Under the pieces are notes generated by a model that had not been told where the DNA came from, ran no database searches, and worked only from the letters and a program-made list of their open reading frames with translations. Position numbers and translations under genes: made by a program. A DNA stretch of 64,000 nucleotides from Archangium minus (GTDB lineage Bacteria; Myxococcota; Myxococcia; Myxococcales; Myxococcaceae). Below are positions 48,171 through 56,664 of this stretch, piece after piece. Location of the stretch: contig NZ_CP043494.1 in NCBI RefSeq assembly GCF_044360475.1, forward strand, positions 5,952,001 through 6,016,000, in the 5' to 3' direction. Every line of letters begins with the position of its first letter. The stretch's first letter is position 1.

Positions 48171-49457
48171 ATGTCCAGCAATGCCTTGACTGTTGTCACC
48201 CCCATTCAGCCCGACAAGGTGAAGGAGCTCGACGCCCTACTCAGTGAGATTGGCGAGGACATTGACAACAAGATGGGGCGTCACATTGCCTTTGCTCAGC
48301 TCAGCACGGTGCATTTCCTGCGCTGGGTCATCCTGCCCGAGGACAAAGAAGGAGAGCGCCATTACCTTCCGCAGCTCGCCTTCGAGAGCAATTACGACGG
48401 GCCGCTCGATGCGCACCTGGAGGAGCTCATCCGGGTGGGGGGGCCGGTGCTGGCGCGCATCTACAGCTACTGCGCGGGCTGTCCCGCGGATGTGGCGGGC
48501 AACGTCGAGTCCTTCAAGCGCTTCCTGCGGCGCTACCAGCTCCCCAGCGCCGCCTTCTATCGGGGCTACCCGAACCACAGCGTCGAGAACGTCCTGGAGA
48601 ACGCCCAGGCGCGGCGGGCCATCCATGACTTTCTCGACGACCCGAAGCACGCGGCCACCCTCCGCGATCTGCAGCCGGAGCAGTTGTGCCAGGAGATACA
48701 GAAGTACCTGGCCACCGTGCCCGGGCTGAAGCTGGAGCGCGACCCCGCCCCCAGGCCGGGGCTGTTGGCCCGTTTCGTCGGGCACCTCATGGACTCGCGC
48801 CCCGTGCAGTTGGCCGTGGGCGTTCCCGTGGGCCTGCTGCTGTTGCCCGTGCTCGTGCCGGCGACCCTGCTGCTGCTCTGGAAGGAATCCCGAGACGAGG
48901 CGGAGCCCAAGACGGAGGACGTGGTGGACCCGCGCATGGCGGGGCAGGAGGACTACAAGGTCCAGAACCAGCTCACCCACCTGGTGGAGGTGCGCCCGGG
49001 CTGGTTCCGCCAGCTCACGCTGCGCACGGTGCTGGGGGGAATCAATTTCCTGGCACGCCACTACTACAACCGCGGGCACCTGGGAGGCATCCCCAGCATT
49101 CACTTCGCGCGCTGGGTCATCATCGACGGAGGCCGGCGCCTGCTCTTCTTCAGCAACTATGACGGGAGCTGGGAGGGCTACCTGGGTGACTTCATCGACC
49201 GGGCGGCCGTGGGGCTCACCGGCGTGTGGAGCAACACGCGCGGCTTTCCGAAGACCCGGCTGCTCTTCGGCGAGGGCGCGACCCACGAGGAAGAATTCAA
49301 GCAGTGGACGCGCGACCACCAGCTCTTTACCCAGGTCTGGTACAGCGCCCACCCCGACGAGAGCGTCCGCAACATCCTGCAGAACGTGTCGGTGTGCGCG
49401 CAGCTGAAGGCCCAGTTCAAATCCCAGGAGGCGGAGCAATGGCTGCTCAAACTGTAA
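48171..49457 (+). CDS. Two-fold repeated hypothetical membrane protein partnered with DyP peroxidase
   Basis: This 428-aa protein has two related halves. Each has a HF(L/A)RWVI strand, a SNYDG turn, a Y/W-S-x-x-x-G-x-P stretch and a YPNHSVENVLENAQ / HPDESVRNILQNVS helix. Between them lies a hydrophobic segment near 218-240 that could be a membrane anchor. The repeat pattern suggests a ferredoxin-like dimeric alpha/beta-barrel fold, as in DyP and chlorite-dismutase proteins, but this is inference. ATG 48171 has AGGAG upstream. The end of the gene overlaps the DyP peroxidase start by 19 bp, so the two proteins probably work together. Confidence 0.72.
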   Translation: MSSNALTVVTPIQPDKVKELDALLSEIGEDIDNKMGRHIAFAQLSTVHFLRWVILPEDKEGERHYLPQLAFESNYDGPLDAHLEELIRVGGPVLARIYSYCAGCPADVAGNVESFKRFLRRYQLPSAAFYRGYPNHSVENVLENAQARRAIHDFLDDPKHAATLRDLQPEQLCQEIQKYLATVPGLKLERDPAPRPGLLARFVGHLMDSRPVQLAVGVPVGLLLLPVLVPATLLLLWKESRDEAEPKTEDVVDPRMAGQEDYKVQNQLTHLVEVRPGWFRQLTLRTVLGGINFLARHYYNRGHLGGIPSIHFARWVIIDGGRRLLFFSNYDGSWEGYLGDFIDRAAVGLTGVWSNTRGFPKTRLLFGEGATHEEEFKQWTRDHQLFTQVWYSAHPDESVRNILQNVSVCAQLKAQFKSQEAEQWLLKL

Positions 49458-50965
49458 CGTCCGAGTCTCGCACCGCGGCGGTTCCGGGCGAGGCACTCGA
49501 GTTCGAAGACATTCAAGGGCTCGTCTTCTTCGGACACGGGCACCTGAAGTACTCGCGGTATGTGTTCCTCCGGGTGAAGGACGGCGCGCGCGCGCGAGCG
49601 TGGCTGCGCACGCTGGTGGAGCGCGAGGAGGTCACCACCGCGAGCGGCAAGCAGCATCCCGGGCTCTCGGAGGCCAAGGGCGAGCACGCGCTCCAGGTGG
49701 CCTTCACCGCCTCGGGACTGGAGCACCTGGGCGTGTCCTCGGAGGTGATGACCACCTTCCTGCAGGAGTTCCGCGAGGGAATGAGGGACCGGCGCCGTGC
49801 GCGCATCCTGGGTGACACGGGCGGGAGCGCACCGGAGAAGTGGCAGTTCGGCGGCTCGGACGCGACGGCGCCCCACGTGGTGCTGGTGCTGTTCGGCCGG
49901 GACGATGCGGACCTGGATGTCTTCCATGCCTCGCACCGCGAGCGCTACCAGGACGCTCTGGAGGAGGTGTTCATCCAAGACGCCGACATGCGCCAGGGAG
50001 ACACGGAGCCGTTCGGCTTCCGGGATGGCATCTCGTTCCCCTACATCAAGGGAGTGCCCACCACGCGCACGCCGGAGGCGCTGGGGCTGCCCGTCAACGC
50101 GGGCGAGTTCATCCTTGGCTACCACAACGCGTATGGCCAGTACCCCTTCTCGCCGTTGGTGCCGCGCAGCCAGGATCCTCGAGACCTGCTGCCCGAGGTA
50201 CCTCGGTCGCAGCGGGTACCCGGAGAGCCCAGGCCCAAGGACCTTGGACGCAACGGCACCTACCTGGTCATCCGCAAGTTGCGCCAGGACGTGAAGGGCT
50301 TCTGGAAGTTCGTCGAGGAGAACAGCCGTGTCCCGGGCAAGAGCGCGGAGGAGAACGAGGCGAACAAGGAGTTGTTGGCCGCGAAGCTGATGGGCCGGTG
50401 GAAGAGTGGCGCGCCCCTGGCGCTGTGCCCTCTGAAGGACGACCCCAAGCTGGGCGAGGACGCCACGGGCAACAACCACTTCCAATTCGGGGATGACCCG
50501 CACGGGATGAAGTGTCCCCTCAGCTCGCACGTGCGTCGCGCCAATCCCCGGGACACACTGGTCGAGGATCCCCAGGAGTCCACCCGGCTGACGGCCCGCC
50601 ACCTCATCATCCGCCGAGGCCGGCCCTATCGCGACACGCTGCCCCAGGGAGAAGAGGAGCAGGGGCTGATGTTCGTGGCGCTCAACACCAACATCGGTCG
50701 CCAGTTCGAGTTCATCCAACAGACGTGGATGAACAACCCCAAGTTCAACGACCTGTACGACAGCAAGGACCCCATCGCCGGAGACAACTACGACCCCGAG
50801 TACCCGGAGGATGACCCGAAGGACTACACCGCCGTGGTTCCCGGCGTCCCGATGCGCCAGCGCATCAGCGGCCTCCCGCGCTTCGTGCACATGAGGGGCG
50901 GAGACTACTTCTTCCTGCCCGGCATCAAGGCGCTGCGGTACCTGGGCTCGGAGCGCGCGCGGTAA
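49439..50965 (+). CDS. DyP-type heme peroxidase
   Basis: This 508-aa protein has the family motif GFRDG at 193-197 (catalytic Asp196). A distal region with GEFILGYHN follows, then a proximal-His candidate in TARHLIIRRG and the C-terminal block FVALNTNIGRQFEFIQQTW. DyP enzymes oxidise dyes and other bulky substrates with peroxide. There is no Tat signal, so it is probably cytoplasmic or held by its partner. The start is the ATG inside the end of the preceding gene, behind AGGAGG; a longer reading upstream only translates the other gene out of frame. Length is at the large end of the family. Confidence 0.9.
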   Translation: MAAQTVTSESRTAAVPGEALEFEDIQGLVFFGHGHLKYSRYVFLRVKDGARARAWLRTLVEREEVTTASGKQHPGLSEAKGEHALQVAFTASGLEHLGVSSEVMTTFLQEFREGMRDRRRARILGDTGGSAPEKWQFGGSDATAPHVVLVLFGRDDADLDVFHASHRERYQDALEEVFIQDADMRQGDTEPFGFRDGISFPYIKGVPTTRTPEALGLPVNAGEFILGYHNAYGQYPFSPLVPRSQDPRDLLPEVPRSQRVPGEPRPKDLGRNGTYLVIRKLRQDVKGFWKFVEENSRVPGKSAEENEANKELLAAKLMGRWKSGAPLALCPLKDDPKLGEDATGNNHFQFGDDPHGMKCPLSSHVRRANPRDTLVEDPQESTRLTARHLIIRRGRPYRDTLPQGEEEQGLMFVALNTNIGRQFEFIQQTWMNNPKFNDLYDSKDPIAGDNYDPEYPEDDPKDYTAVVPGVPMRQRISGLPRFVHMRGGDYFFLPGIKALRYLGSERAR

Positions 50966-51253
50966 CTGCCTGCAGCAAGTTTCTTATGGCTCCATTCACA
51001 CGGAGCCCACACCCGTGAGCGTGAGCGTCTCTCGCGGCGGGCTTGGAGGGCTGGACGGGCGCGTATGGCTGGCCAGGGGTGGAGACAGCAGTCACCAGTG
51101 ATGACTCGCATCGCTTGGGGGACTGGTGACTGGTGTCACCACCCTGGCCCCGGGGAAGGGTGGTGCCCAGAGGGAGCTGGCTCTCCGGAGTGCTGGCACA
51201 GCGGGTGCATTGTGCCGTCCGCGTCACCCGGGCAAGCCCGAGGAAGCCTTATC
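50966..51253. other. Intergenic region with inverted repeat
   Basis: CAGTCACCAGT (51089-51099) and ACTGGTGACTG (51122-51132) form a perfect 11-bp inverted repeat with a 22-bp centre. A smaller stem, GGTGAC-TGGT-GTCACC, overlaps its right arm (51125-51140). It could be an operator for the next gene or a terminator of the peroxidase operon. Confidence 0.45.
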
Positions 51254-52153
51254 ATGCGCACTCTCAAACGCACCCAGAGCCAGGTCTTTGGTGACCGTCC
51301 TCTGACCCGCCTGCAACGCAGGAACGACCCCAGTCTCACGCTCACTCCACCTCTGGAGGCCCCTTCCCGCAAGAGGCAGGCCACCGTCGGTCCCACGGGG
51401 GAGCCGCATCCCGCGGCCGTCACGAACCCGCGCACGCAGGACTCCTTCTCCGGGGCTCCGACGAGCCAGGTCCGACACACTTCTCCTTCGACGGAGCTGG
51501 ACCGTGCGAACGCGGACGCCCAGCGACTCCTGCAGAAGAGCCCACTGTATCGGCAGTTGGAGCAGGAGGCGGGCCCGATCAAGTTCGTCACTGCTCCGGA
51601 GAGCCAGCAACAGAAGGGAATGTTCTATCCGAAGTCGACCGGGAACGAGATCGGCCTCCACGCCAATCTGAACCCGCACGAGCGCGCCAGCATCATGGCG
51701 TTCGAGATGACGAATGCCGCCAACAGGACCCGCGTGAAGGACACGCAGACCAAGGCCCTGTTTCAGCACTACGGCGACGTGATGAGGGGCAACAGGCCCG
51801 ACGCCACCGTCAACCACGCTCGGCGCGAGCAGTACGCCAAGAACATGGAGCAGATCGAGTTCGACGGCACCAAGCGGCACTACGACATGATGCAGGACGG
51901 CATCAAGAACCATGGATGGGACCCATCCATGTTGAGATTCAAGAACTTCCACGAGGGGCCGAACGCGGGCTTCGACCGTTACTGGGAAGTCCAGAACAGG
52001 TCCAAGGACGGCGGTCCGAGCCATTCCGATTTTCACCGCGGCAATTACGATAAGACCATTGCCATCGCGGAGAAGATGGCGAACGACAACAAGCTCAAGC
52101 TGCCTCAGAGCCAGGCTGGTGCGTCGAGTTCGACTGGCACAGCGGCCTCATAA
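51254..52153 (+). CDS. Hypothetical protein, possible effector or polymorphic-toxin-like domain
   Basis: This 299-aa protein has a long disordered, Pro/Ser/Thr-rich N-terminus (about 1-90). A compact polar domain follows with FYPKSTGNEIGLHANL, MAFEMTNAANRTR, a helical region with several Tyr and Met, and a C-terminal FHEGPNAGFDRYWEV. A disordered leader before a single small domain is common in secreted effectors. No catalytic motif is evident, and no HExxH is present. ATG 51254 has aggaag upstream, and earlier starts add Gly/Trp-rich junk. No immunity gene is obvious; the next gene is a methyltransferase. Confidence 0.6.
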   Translation: MRTLKRTQSQVFGDRPLTRLQRRNDPSLTLTPPLEAPSRKRQATVGPTGEPHPAAVTNPRTQDSFSGAPTSQVRHTSPSTELDRANADAQRLLQKSPLYRQLEQEAGPIKFVTAPESQQQKGMFYPKSTGNEIGLHANLNPHERASIMAFEMTNAANRTRVKDTQTKALFQHYGDVMRGNRPDATVNHARREQYAKNMEQIEFDGTKRHYDMMQDGIKNHGWDPSMLRFKNFHEGPNAGFDRYWEVQNRSKDGGPSHSDFHRGNYDKTIAIAEKMANDNKLKLPQSQAGASSSTGTAAS

Positions 52154-52203
52154 TCCGATACGCATGGGAGACTCTCCTTTCCTGCTATGCTTATGCTCGG
52201 AGC

Positions 52204-52932
52204 ATGAGCCAGAACATCTACGATGAGCCGACCTTCTTCGAGGGTTACAGTCAGCTCGCACGCTCCTTGAAGGGTCTCGCTGGCGCCCCGGAGTGGCCGT
52301 CGCTCCGTGCGCTCCTCCCCGACGTCAAAGGCCTTCGGATCGTCGACCTCGGGTGCGGTTTCGGCTGGTTCTGCCGCTGGGCTCGGGAGAACGGCGCTGC
52401 TCAGGTGCTCGGACTGGACCTGTCCGCGAAGATGCTCACTCGCGCGAAGGCCGAAACCTCGGACGACGCGATCACCTATCAACGGACCGACCTGGAGCGC
52501 CTGGAGCTTCCGGACGGGGCCTTTGACCTCGCCTTCAGCTCGCTCGCTCTCCACTATGTCGAGGAGCTGGACCGGCTCCTCGCGACTGTTCACCGGGGGC
52601 TGACGCCAGGCGGATGGTTTGTCTTCTCCATCGAGCATCCCATCTTCATGGCGTCGCGCCAGCCTGGTTGGATGACCGACTCAGAGGGGCGCAGAACATG
52701 GCCGGTCGATAGCTATCAGTTGGAAGGGAAGCGCACGACGCATTGGTTGGCGGATGGGGTGGTCAAGTACCACCGGACGCTCGGAACCACGCTGAACGCG
52801 CTCCTCAGGCAGGGCTTTACCCTGCGGCACGTCGAGGAGTGGGGGCCGACCGACGCTCAGCTCGCAGCGCACCCCGAACTGGCCGAGGAGCGGGACCGCC
52901 CCATGTTCCTGCTGGTCTCCGCGCAGCGATAG
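52204..52932 (+). CDS. Class I SAM-dependent methyltransferase
   Basis: This 242-aa protein has the SAM-binding motif VDLGCGFG at 47-54. An acidic residue ends the next strand (GLDLS), then FDLAFSSLALHYV (motif II) and GLTPGGWFVFSIEHP follow. It fits the UbiE/MT11 group of small-molecule methyltransferases. The substrate cannot be told. It lies 50 bp after the previous gene on the same strand and may be co-transcribed. Confidence 0.88.
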   Translation: MSQNIYDEPTFFEGYSQLARSLKGLAGAPEWPSLRALLPDVKGLRIVDLGCGFGWFCRWARENGAAQVLGLDLSAKMLTRAKAETSDDAITYQRTDLERLELPDGAFDLAFSSLALHYVEELDRLLATVHRGLTPGGWFVFSIEHPIFMASRQPGWMTDSEGRRTWPVDSYQLEGKRTTHWLADGVVKYHRTLGTTLNALLRQGFTLRHVEEWGPTDAQLAAHPELAEERDRPMFLLVSAQR

Positions 52933-52967
52933 ACGCACGCACGGAGGAGCTCGGTCAGGAGAAGCAG

Positions 52968-53339
52968 CTAGCGGGTCGTCTGCTTGAACGTCTGGATGAC
53001 GTCGTTGATGCGCCGTCCACTCGGATCCTCCTTGCGGGGATCCGCCACGACCAGCAGCACCTTCCCGGAGACGACAGACGAGCCGACAGCGCTGCCCACC
53101 AGCTCCCAGCCCGCATCCTCCGCCTTGCGGGCCTGCTCAGCGCCCTCGAAGTCGCACACCGTGGCGTCCAGACCGGCCACCTTGCCCGCGACGCACTTGC
53201 CCCCAGGCAGCTTCTCGCCCACGTCCTTGAACTCGCCAGGCGTGTGGCCCGCCTTCTTCCACGCGTCGATGACATCCTTGCTGCCGTTGCTGCATGCCGC
53301 CAGCAGCAGCAATCCCAGGCACGAGAGCTTGTGTCGCAT
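52968..53339 (-). CDS. Small lipoprotein of unknown function
   Basis: This protein of about 123 aa has a signal peptide with lipobox LLAAC. The mature domain has DAWKKAGHTPGEFKDVGEKLPGGKC and a second Cys in TVCDFEG, which may form a disulfide. An alpha/beta pattern follows, with VSGKVLLVVADP. The start at 53339 is 2 bp after the stop of the His-rich gene, so both are probably one operon. Function unknown. Confidence 0.72.
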   Translation of the reverse strand: MRHKLSCLGLLLLAACSNGSKDVIDAWKKAGHTPGEFKDVGEKLPGGKCVAGKVAGLDATVCDFEGAEQARKAEDAGWELVGSAVGSSVVSGKVLLVVADPRKEDPSGRRINDVIQTFKQTTR

Positions 53340-53341
53340 GC

Positions 53342-54049
53342 TCAATCCCTGTCCTTGAACTTCTTGTGCTTGTGCTTCTTGTGCTTGTGGTGGTGGTGCC
53401 TGTCTCTATCGGGCTCGTCCACGATGATGACCTCGTGGCGGACCGGTGCCGGGTTCACATTCACCTCAACGCCCACGGCTGGCACGTTCACGTTCACCTG
53501 GACCACCGGGCCGTGATACCCGCGGGGCGGCGGCCTCACCACCACCGGGCGCGTGTAGCGCCACGGCCGATAGATGACGTTGATCTGCACCAGCTTCGGC
53601 CTGTCGCGCGTGTACGCCTCCGGGTACTCGTCCGTGTAGTAGTACACGTCCTCCTGTTCCTCGAAGTCGTGGCGCGGAGGTGGCGGGTAGTAATGCGAGT
53701 GCGGCCCGTCGTGGTAGCAGTACTCCACGTCGTCCTCGTCGCTGTCCTCCCCGAGGATGACGTTGATGACCACCGGATGGTGCCCGTAATACGAGTGGCG
53801 CGGTCCCTCGTACCCGAAGGGCCCCGGGTCACCGATGAAGACGTACACATCTCCGTGCAGCCGGTAGAGCACCTGCGCATGCACTGGTGTCGCGGCATGT
53901 ACGTGCACCGCCTGGATGTGGCAGAGCCCGCCATCTGGATGGCCGGTGCGCGGGTGGAGTCCCGCGTACTTCACCGGCTTGGCCTCGCTCACTCCCGCAC
54001 CGGCGAGCGCCAGCAGCAGCGCCCAGCCCATCAAGTTCATCCGTCCCAT
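53342..54049 (-). CDS. Secreted His/Asp-rich protein, possible metal binder
   Basis: This 235-aa protein has a Sec signal peptide (MGRMNLMGWALLLALAGAGVSEA). The mature part has HPRTGHPDGGLCHIQAVHVHAATP, many Tyr/Pro/His stretches, an acidic DSDEDDVEYC, and repeated VNVNVPAV/VNVNPAPV strands. It ends in an extreme His/Lys tail (DRDRHHHHKHKKHKHKK). Such tails bind Zn, Ni or Cu. The start at 54049 has GGAGG upstream, and the longer reading lacks a signal peptide. The gene lies directly upstream of a small lipoprotein gene. The metal-binding role is inferred from composition. Confidence 0.72.
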   Translation of the reverse strand: MGRMNLMGWALLLALAGAGVSEAKPVKYAGLHPRTGHPDGGLCHIQAVHVHAATPVHAQVLYRLHGDVYVFIGDPGPFGYEGPRHSYYGHHPVVINVILGEDSDEDDVEYCYHDGPHSHYYPPPPRHDFEEQEDVYYYTDEYPEAYTRDRPKLVQINVIYRPWRYTRPVVVRPPPRGYHGPVVQVNVNVPAVGVEVNVNPAPVRHEVIIVDEPDRDRHHHHKHKKHKHKKFKDRD

Positions 54050-54263
54050 CTCGACCTCCGTGGGGCGCGCAGAGTACGACGCGTGGCGTGAAGGAGAAGA
54101 GACGCCCGGTGGTTTCTGGCTCCTCGGGTTGCAGCGCCACTGTATGTATGCCCGCCCGGTTGTACGGCATGCGCGGAAGCGGACACTTTGACGGTGTTCA
54201 CACCGCGCCCGCCTCGCTCCAGGATGTGACCCGCGCCGAGCCTCCTCGCTCACGCGCGTTTCG

Positions 54264-54962
54264 ATGGATCTCCTCGTCTCGCACACCTGGCTGCGTGGTC
54301 TCCTGCTCAGGCTCCTCGGGCTCATCACCGGGTTGGGCCTGCTCGTGGAGCTCGTGTACGCCCGCTGGCGTCCGTCGGGCTTGGGGCCGGTGCTCGGTTT
54401 CCTGTCGCTCAGCTATGAGCAGAACCTGCCCACCTGGTACGCCTCGGGGCTGCTGCTTTGCTGCGCACTGGTGCTCGCGGCCATCGCGCGTGAAGCGGCG
54501 CTCTCCGGTGCCTCCCATCTCCGCCATTGGTGGGGGCTTGCCGCGACGTTCCTCTATCTGTCGCTCGACGAGGCGGTCGGCCTGCACGAGCACCTCGGCG
54601 GAGGATTGGAGCTCCCGGGCGTGCTGTACTTCAGCTGGGTCGTGCCAGCGGCGGTGGCCGTCGGGGTGTTCGGGCTGCTCTACCTGCCTTTCCTCGCGCA
54701 CCTGTCCGTGAGAGCTCGCTGGCAGTTCCTCGCCGCTGGGGTCATCTACGTGACCGGTGCTCTCGGTATGGAGTTGCCGCTGGGCTACTGGACGGAGCGG
54801 CATGGCAACGACAACCTCGTTTATGCGCTCATCGACCTCGTCGAGGAGTCGCTCGAGCTGCTGGGGGTGAGCCTCTTCCTCGTGGCGCTGGTGGAGTACC
54901 TGGGGGCGAGGGTGCGCGTCACGCTCGTATCGCCCGAGCGCCAGGAGTCGTCTGGGTCATGA
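54264..54962 (+). CDS. Multi-pass membrane protein, first of a coupled pair
   Basis: This 232-aa protein has about six hydrophobic segments (about 10-30, 58-75, 85-105, 118-142, 150-168 and 190-212). A polar loop, LSLDEAVGLHEHLGGG, contains His and Glu that could bind a metal. A second acidic stretch, ALIDLVEESLELLG, lies near the end. Its stop overlaps the next gene's start in an ATGA. No family recognised; an enzyme or transporter in the membrane is possible. Confidence 0.75.
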   Translation: MDLLVSHTWLRGLLLRLLGLITGLGLLVELVYARWRPSGLGPVLGFLSLSYEQNLPTWYASGLLLCCALVLAAIAREAALSGASHLRHWWGLAATFLYLSLDEAVGLHEHLGGGLELPGVLYFSWVVPAAVAVGVFGLLYLPFLAHLSVRARWQFLAAGVIYVTGALGMELPLGYWTERHGNDNLVYALIDLVEESLELLGVSLFLVALVEYLGARVRVTLVSPERQESSGS

Positions 54963-55996
54963 GCGCTTCCGTGGACAAGCCGTCGCCGTACATCGTGGGG
55001 CCGGTCTACGACTGGGCCTTCTTCCTTTTGCCCCCGCTCCTGGCACTCGCACTGGGGGTGGCTATCTCGGGCACCGCGTTCAGCGGGGAGTCGCTCGTGC
55101 TCTGGGGCCGCGAGACGACGCGCGCCGGGCTGCTCGTGGGCGCCCTCATCCATGCGCACCTGGTGGCCGTCTTCTTCCGGAGTCATGGCAACCCGGCCAT
55201 CTTCCGGCGCTTCCCCCTGCGCTTCCTGCTGGTGCCGGTGCTGGCCTGGGCTCTCATCCGGGGCTCCCACACGGTGGCGGCCGCGGCCACCGTGCTCGCC
55301 ACCTTCTGGGACGTGTGGCACTCGGGGCTCCAGACGTTCGGCTTCGCGCGCATCTACGACCGCAACGGCGGCAACCCGCCCGCCTTGGCCCGGCGGCTGG
55401 ACTTCTGGCTCAACCACCTGTTCTACGCCGGGCCCATCCTCGCCGGGGCCACCATGCTGGACCACTTCCGCAGCTTCGATGCGCTCGGGGATGTGGGCCT
55501 GGCCTTCTTCACCACCGTCCCGGCCTTCATGTCCGCCACCCACCGTGCGTGGACGCTGGGAGTCGTCACCGTCGGGGGCGCCTTCCTGGTCTTCTACCTG
55601 CTCGCCCACTGGCACCTGTACCGGCAGGGCTATCGGCTGTCGTTCCTGAAGGTCTTCCTGCTCGTCACCACGGGGGCCTGCTCCATCTACTGCTGGGGCT
55701 TCGACAGCTGGGGCGAGGCCTTCTTCATCATGAATCTCCTCCACGCCGTGCAGTACCTGGCCCTGGTGTGGGCCACCGAGCAGGAGCGCATCCAGGAGCG
55801 GTTGCGGCTCGGCCGGTGGCGGGCCGGCAGGTTCGTGGCGGCGGCCGTCTTCCTGGGCTCGGTGCTCGTCTACGGCGTGGGCGCGGAGCTGCTGGACCCG
55901 GAGCTGGAGAGCCTGTGGGCGGTGACCCTCGTCGTGTCGCTCATGCACTTCTGGTACGACGGCTTCGTCTGGTCCGTGAGCCGTGAGCAGGTGTGA
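54959..55996 (+). CDS. Multi-pass membrane protein, second of a coupled pair
   Basis: This 345-aa protein has about eight hydrophobic segments. Several His fall at or near membrane edges: HAHLVAVFFRSHGN, DVWHSGLQTFG, HWHLY, LLHAVQY and MHFWYD. This pattern recalls membrane di-metal or retinal-cleaving (Brp/Blh-like) enzymes, but no exact signature is present. The start is the ATG overlapping the previous stop, and a longer upstream reading lies inside that gene in another frame. The last 50 bases reappear as a diverged copy at about 56594-56640. Confidence 0.75.
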   Translation: MSASVDKPSPYIVGPVYDWAFFLLPPLLALALGVAISGTAFSGESLVLWGRETTRAGLLVGALIHAHLVAVFFRSHGNPAIFRRFPLRFLLVPVLAWALIRGSHTVAAAATVLATFWDVWHSGLQTFGFARIYDRNGGNPPALARRLDFWLNHLFYAGPILAGATMLDHFRSFDALGDVGLAFFTTVPAFMSATHRAWTLGVVTVGGAFLVFYLLAHWHLYRQGYRLSFLKVFLLVTTGACSIYCWGFDSWGEAFFIMNLLHAVQYLALVWATEQERIQERLRLGRWRAGRFVAAAVFLGSVLVYGVGAELLDPELESLWAVTLVVSLMHFWYDGFVWSVSREQV

Positions 55997-56020
55997 GCGT
56001 CAGCGTTGCGCTTTCACCCT
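55949..56020 (+). repeat. Direct repeat, left copy
   Basis: This 72-bp segment covers the last codons of the membrane protein gene and 24 bp beyond its stop. It recurs at 56594-56664 with about five substitutions and one 1-bp deletion. Confidence 0.75.
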
Positions 56021-56042
56021 GGAAGCAGCGGGCGATGGGGCT

Positions 56043-56468
56043 TCACGCCTTCCGGTGCCGCGCGCGCAGCTGGGCGATGACCTCGCGGGCCTGCTCGAAC
56101 GTGGAGACGAAATGAAGCCTCTCCACCGTGCTCTTATCGCCGTGGCCCGTGATCTGGGCGGCAAGTGAGATGCCCTTGGCCAACGCCCGGTGCAGCAGCC
56201 GCGCGCCGATATAGATGGTGCCCAGCGACCACTCCGAGGGAACCTTCTCGCTGAAGTAACGCCCGGCCTCCGGGTCGAGGCGGCCCGCGTCCTTCATCAC
56301 CGACACGATGATGAGGGGGTGTACCTCACGCATCTCCTGGAAGATGCCCACGATGCGGGCCGCGTGCTCCAGGGTGAGAGGGCCATGGTACGTCGCCCAG
56401 ACGACGTTCGGCGGCTCGAAACGGAAGATATGGTCTCCCACCATCCACTCACGTGGGCCTTGAGTCAT
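56043..56468 (-). CDS. STAS-like hypothetical protein
   Basis: This 141-aa protein follows the pattern WMVGDHIFRFEPPNVVWATYHGPLTLEHAARIVGI, a beta-sheet opening followed by a helix, then PLIIVSVMKDAGRLDPEA and a C-terminal helix. This resembles the single-domain SpoIIAA/STAS-like proteins that are common and uncharacterised in myxobacteria. The ATG at 56468 is used because GAGAGGA lies upstream. It stands alone between two genes on different strands. Confidence 0.65.
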   Translation of the reverse strand: MTQGPREWMVGDHIFRFEPPNVVWATYHGPLTLEHAARIVGIFQEMREVHPLIIVSVMKDAGRLDPEAGRYFSEKVPSEWSLGTIYIGARLLHRALAKGISLAAQITGHGDKSTVERLHFVSTFEQAREVIAQLRARHRKA

Positions 56469-56593
56469 GCGTCCTCTCCGCTTCTCCGCGAGCGGCACGT
56501 CGACTCCGAAGCGTATACCCTCCTTTTCGCGCTCCCCACCCGGTCGAAGACAGCCCCCAGAGGATGACTCTCGGAAGGATGCTCCTGGAGGAA

Positions 56594-56664
56594 TTCTGGT
56601 ACGAGGCTTCGTCTGCTCCGTGAGCCGCGAGCAGGTGTGAGCGTCAGCGCCGCGCCTTCACCCT
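56594..56664 (+). repeat. Direct repeat, right copy
   Basis: This is a diverged copy of 55949-56020. It includes a non-functional relic of the membrane gene's 3' end with a 1-bp deletion. Its right part overlaps the last codons of the kinase gene on the minus strand. Confidence 0.75.

Noticed and set aside
49226..49438. Longer version of the DyP peroxidase
   Set aside because: The extra part is an out-of-frame reading of the preceding gene; AGGAGG precedes ATG 49439.
54527..54958. Longer version of the second membrane protein
   Set aside because: It overlaps the first membrane protein in another frame; the ATGA overlap gives a clear start.
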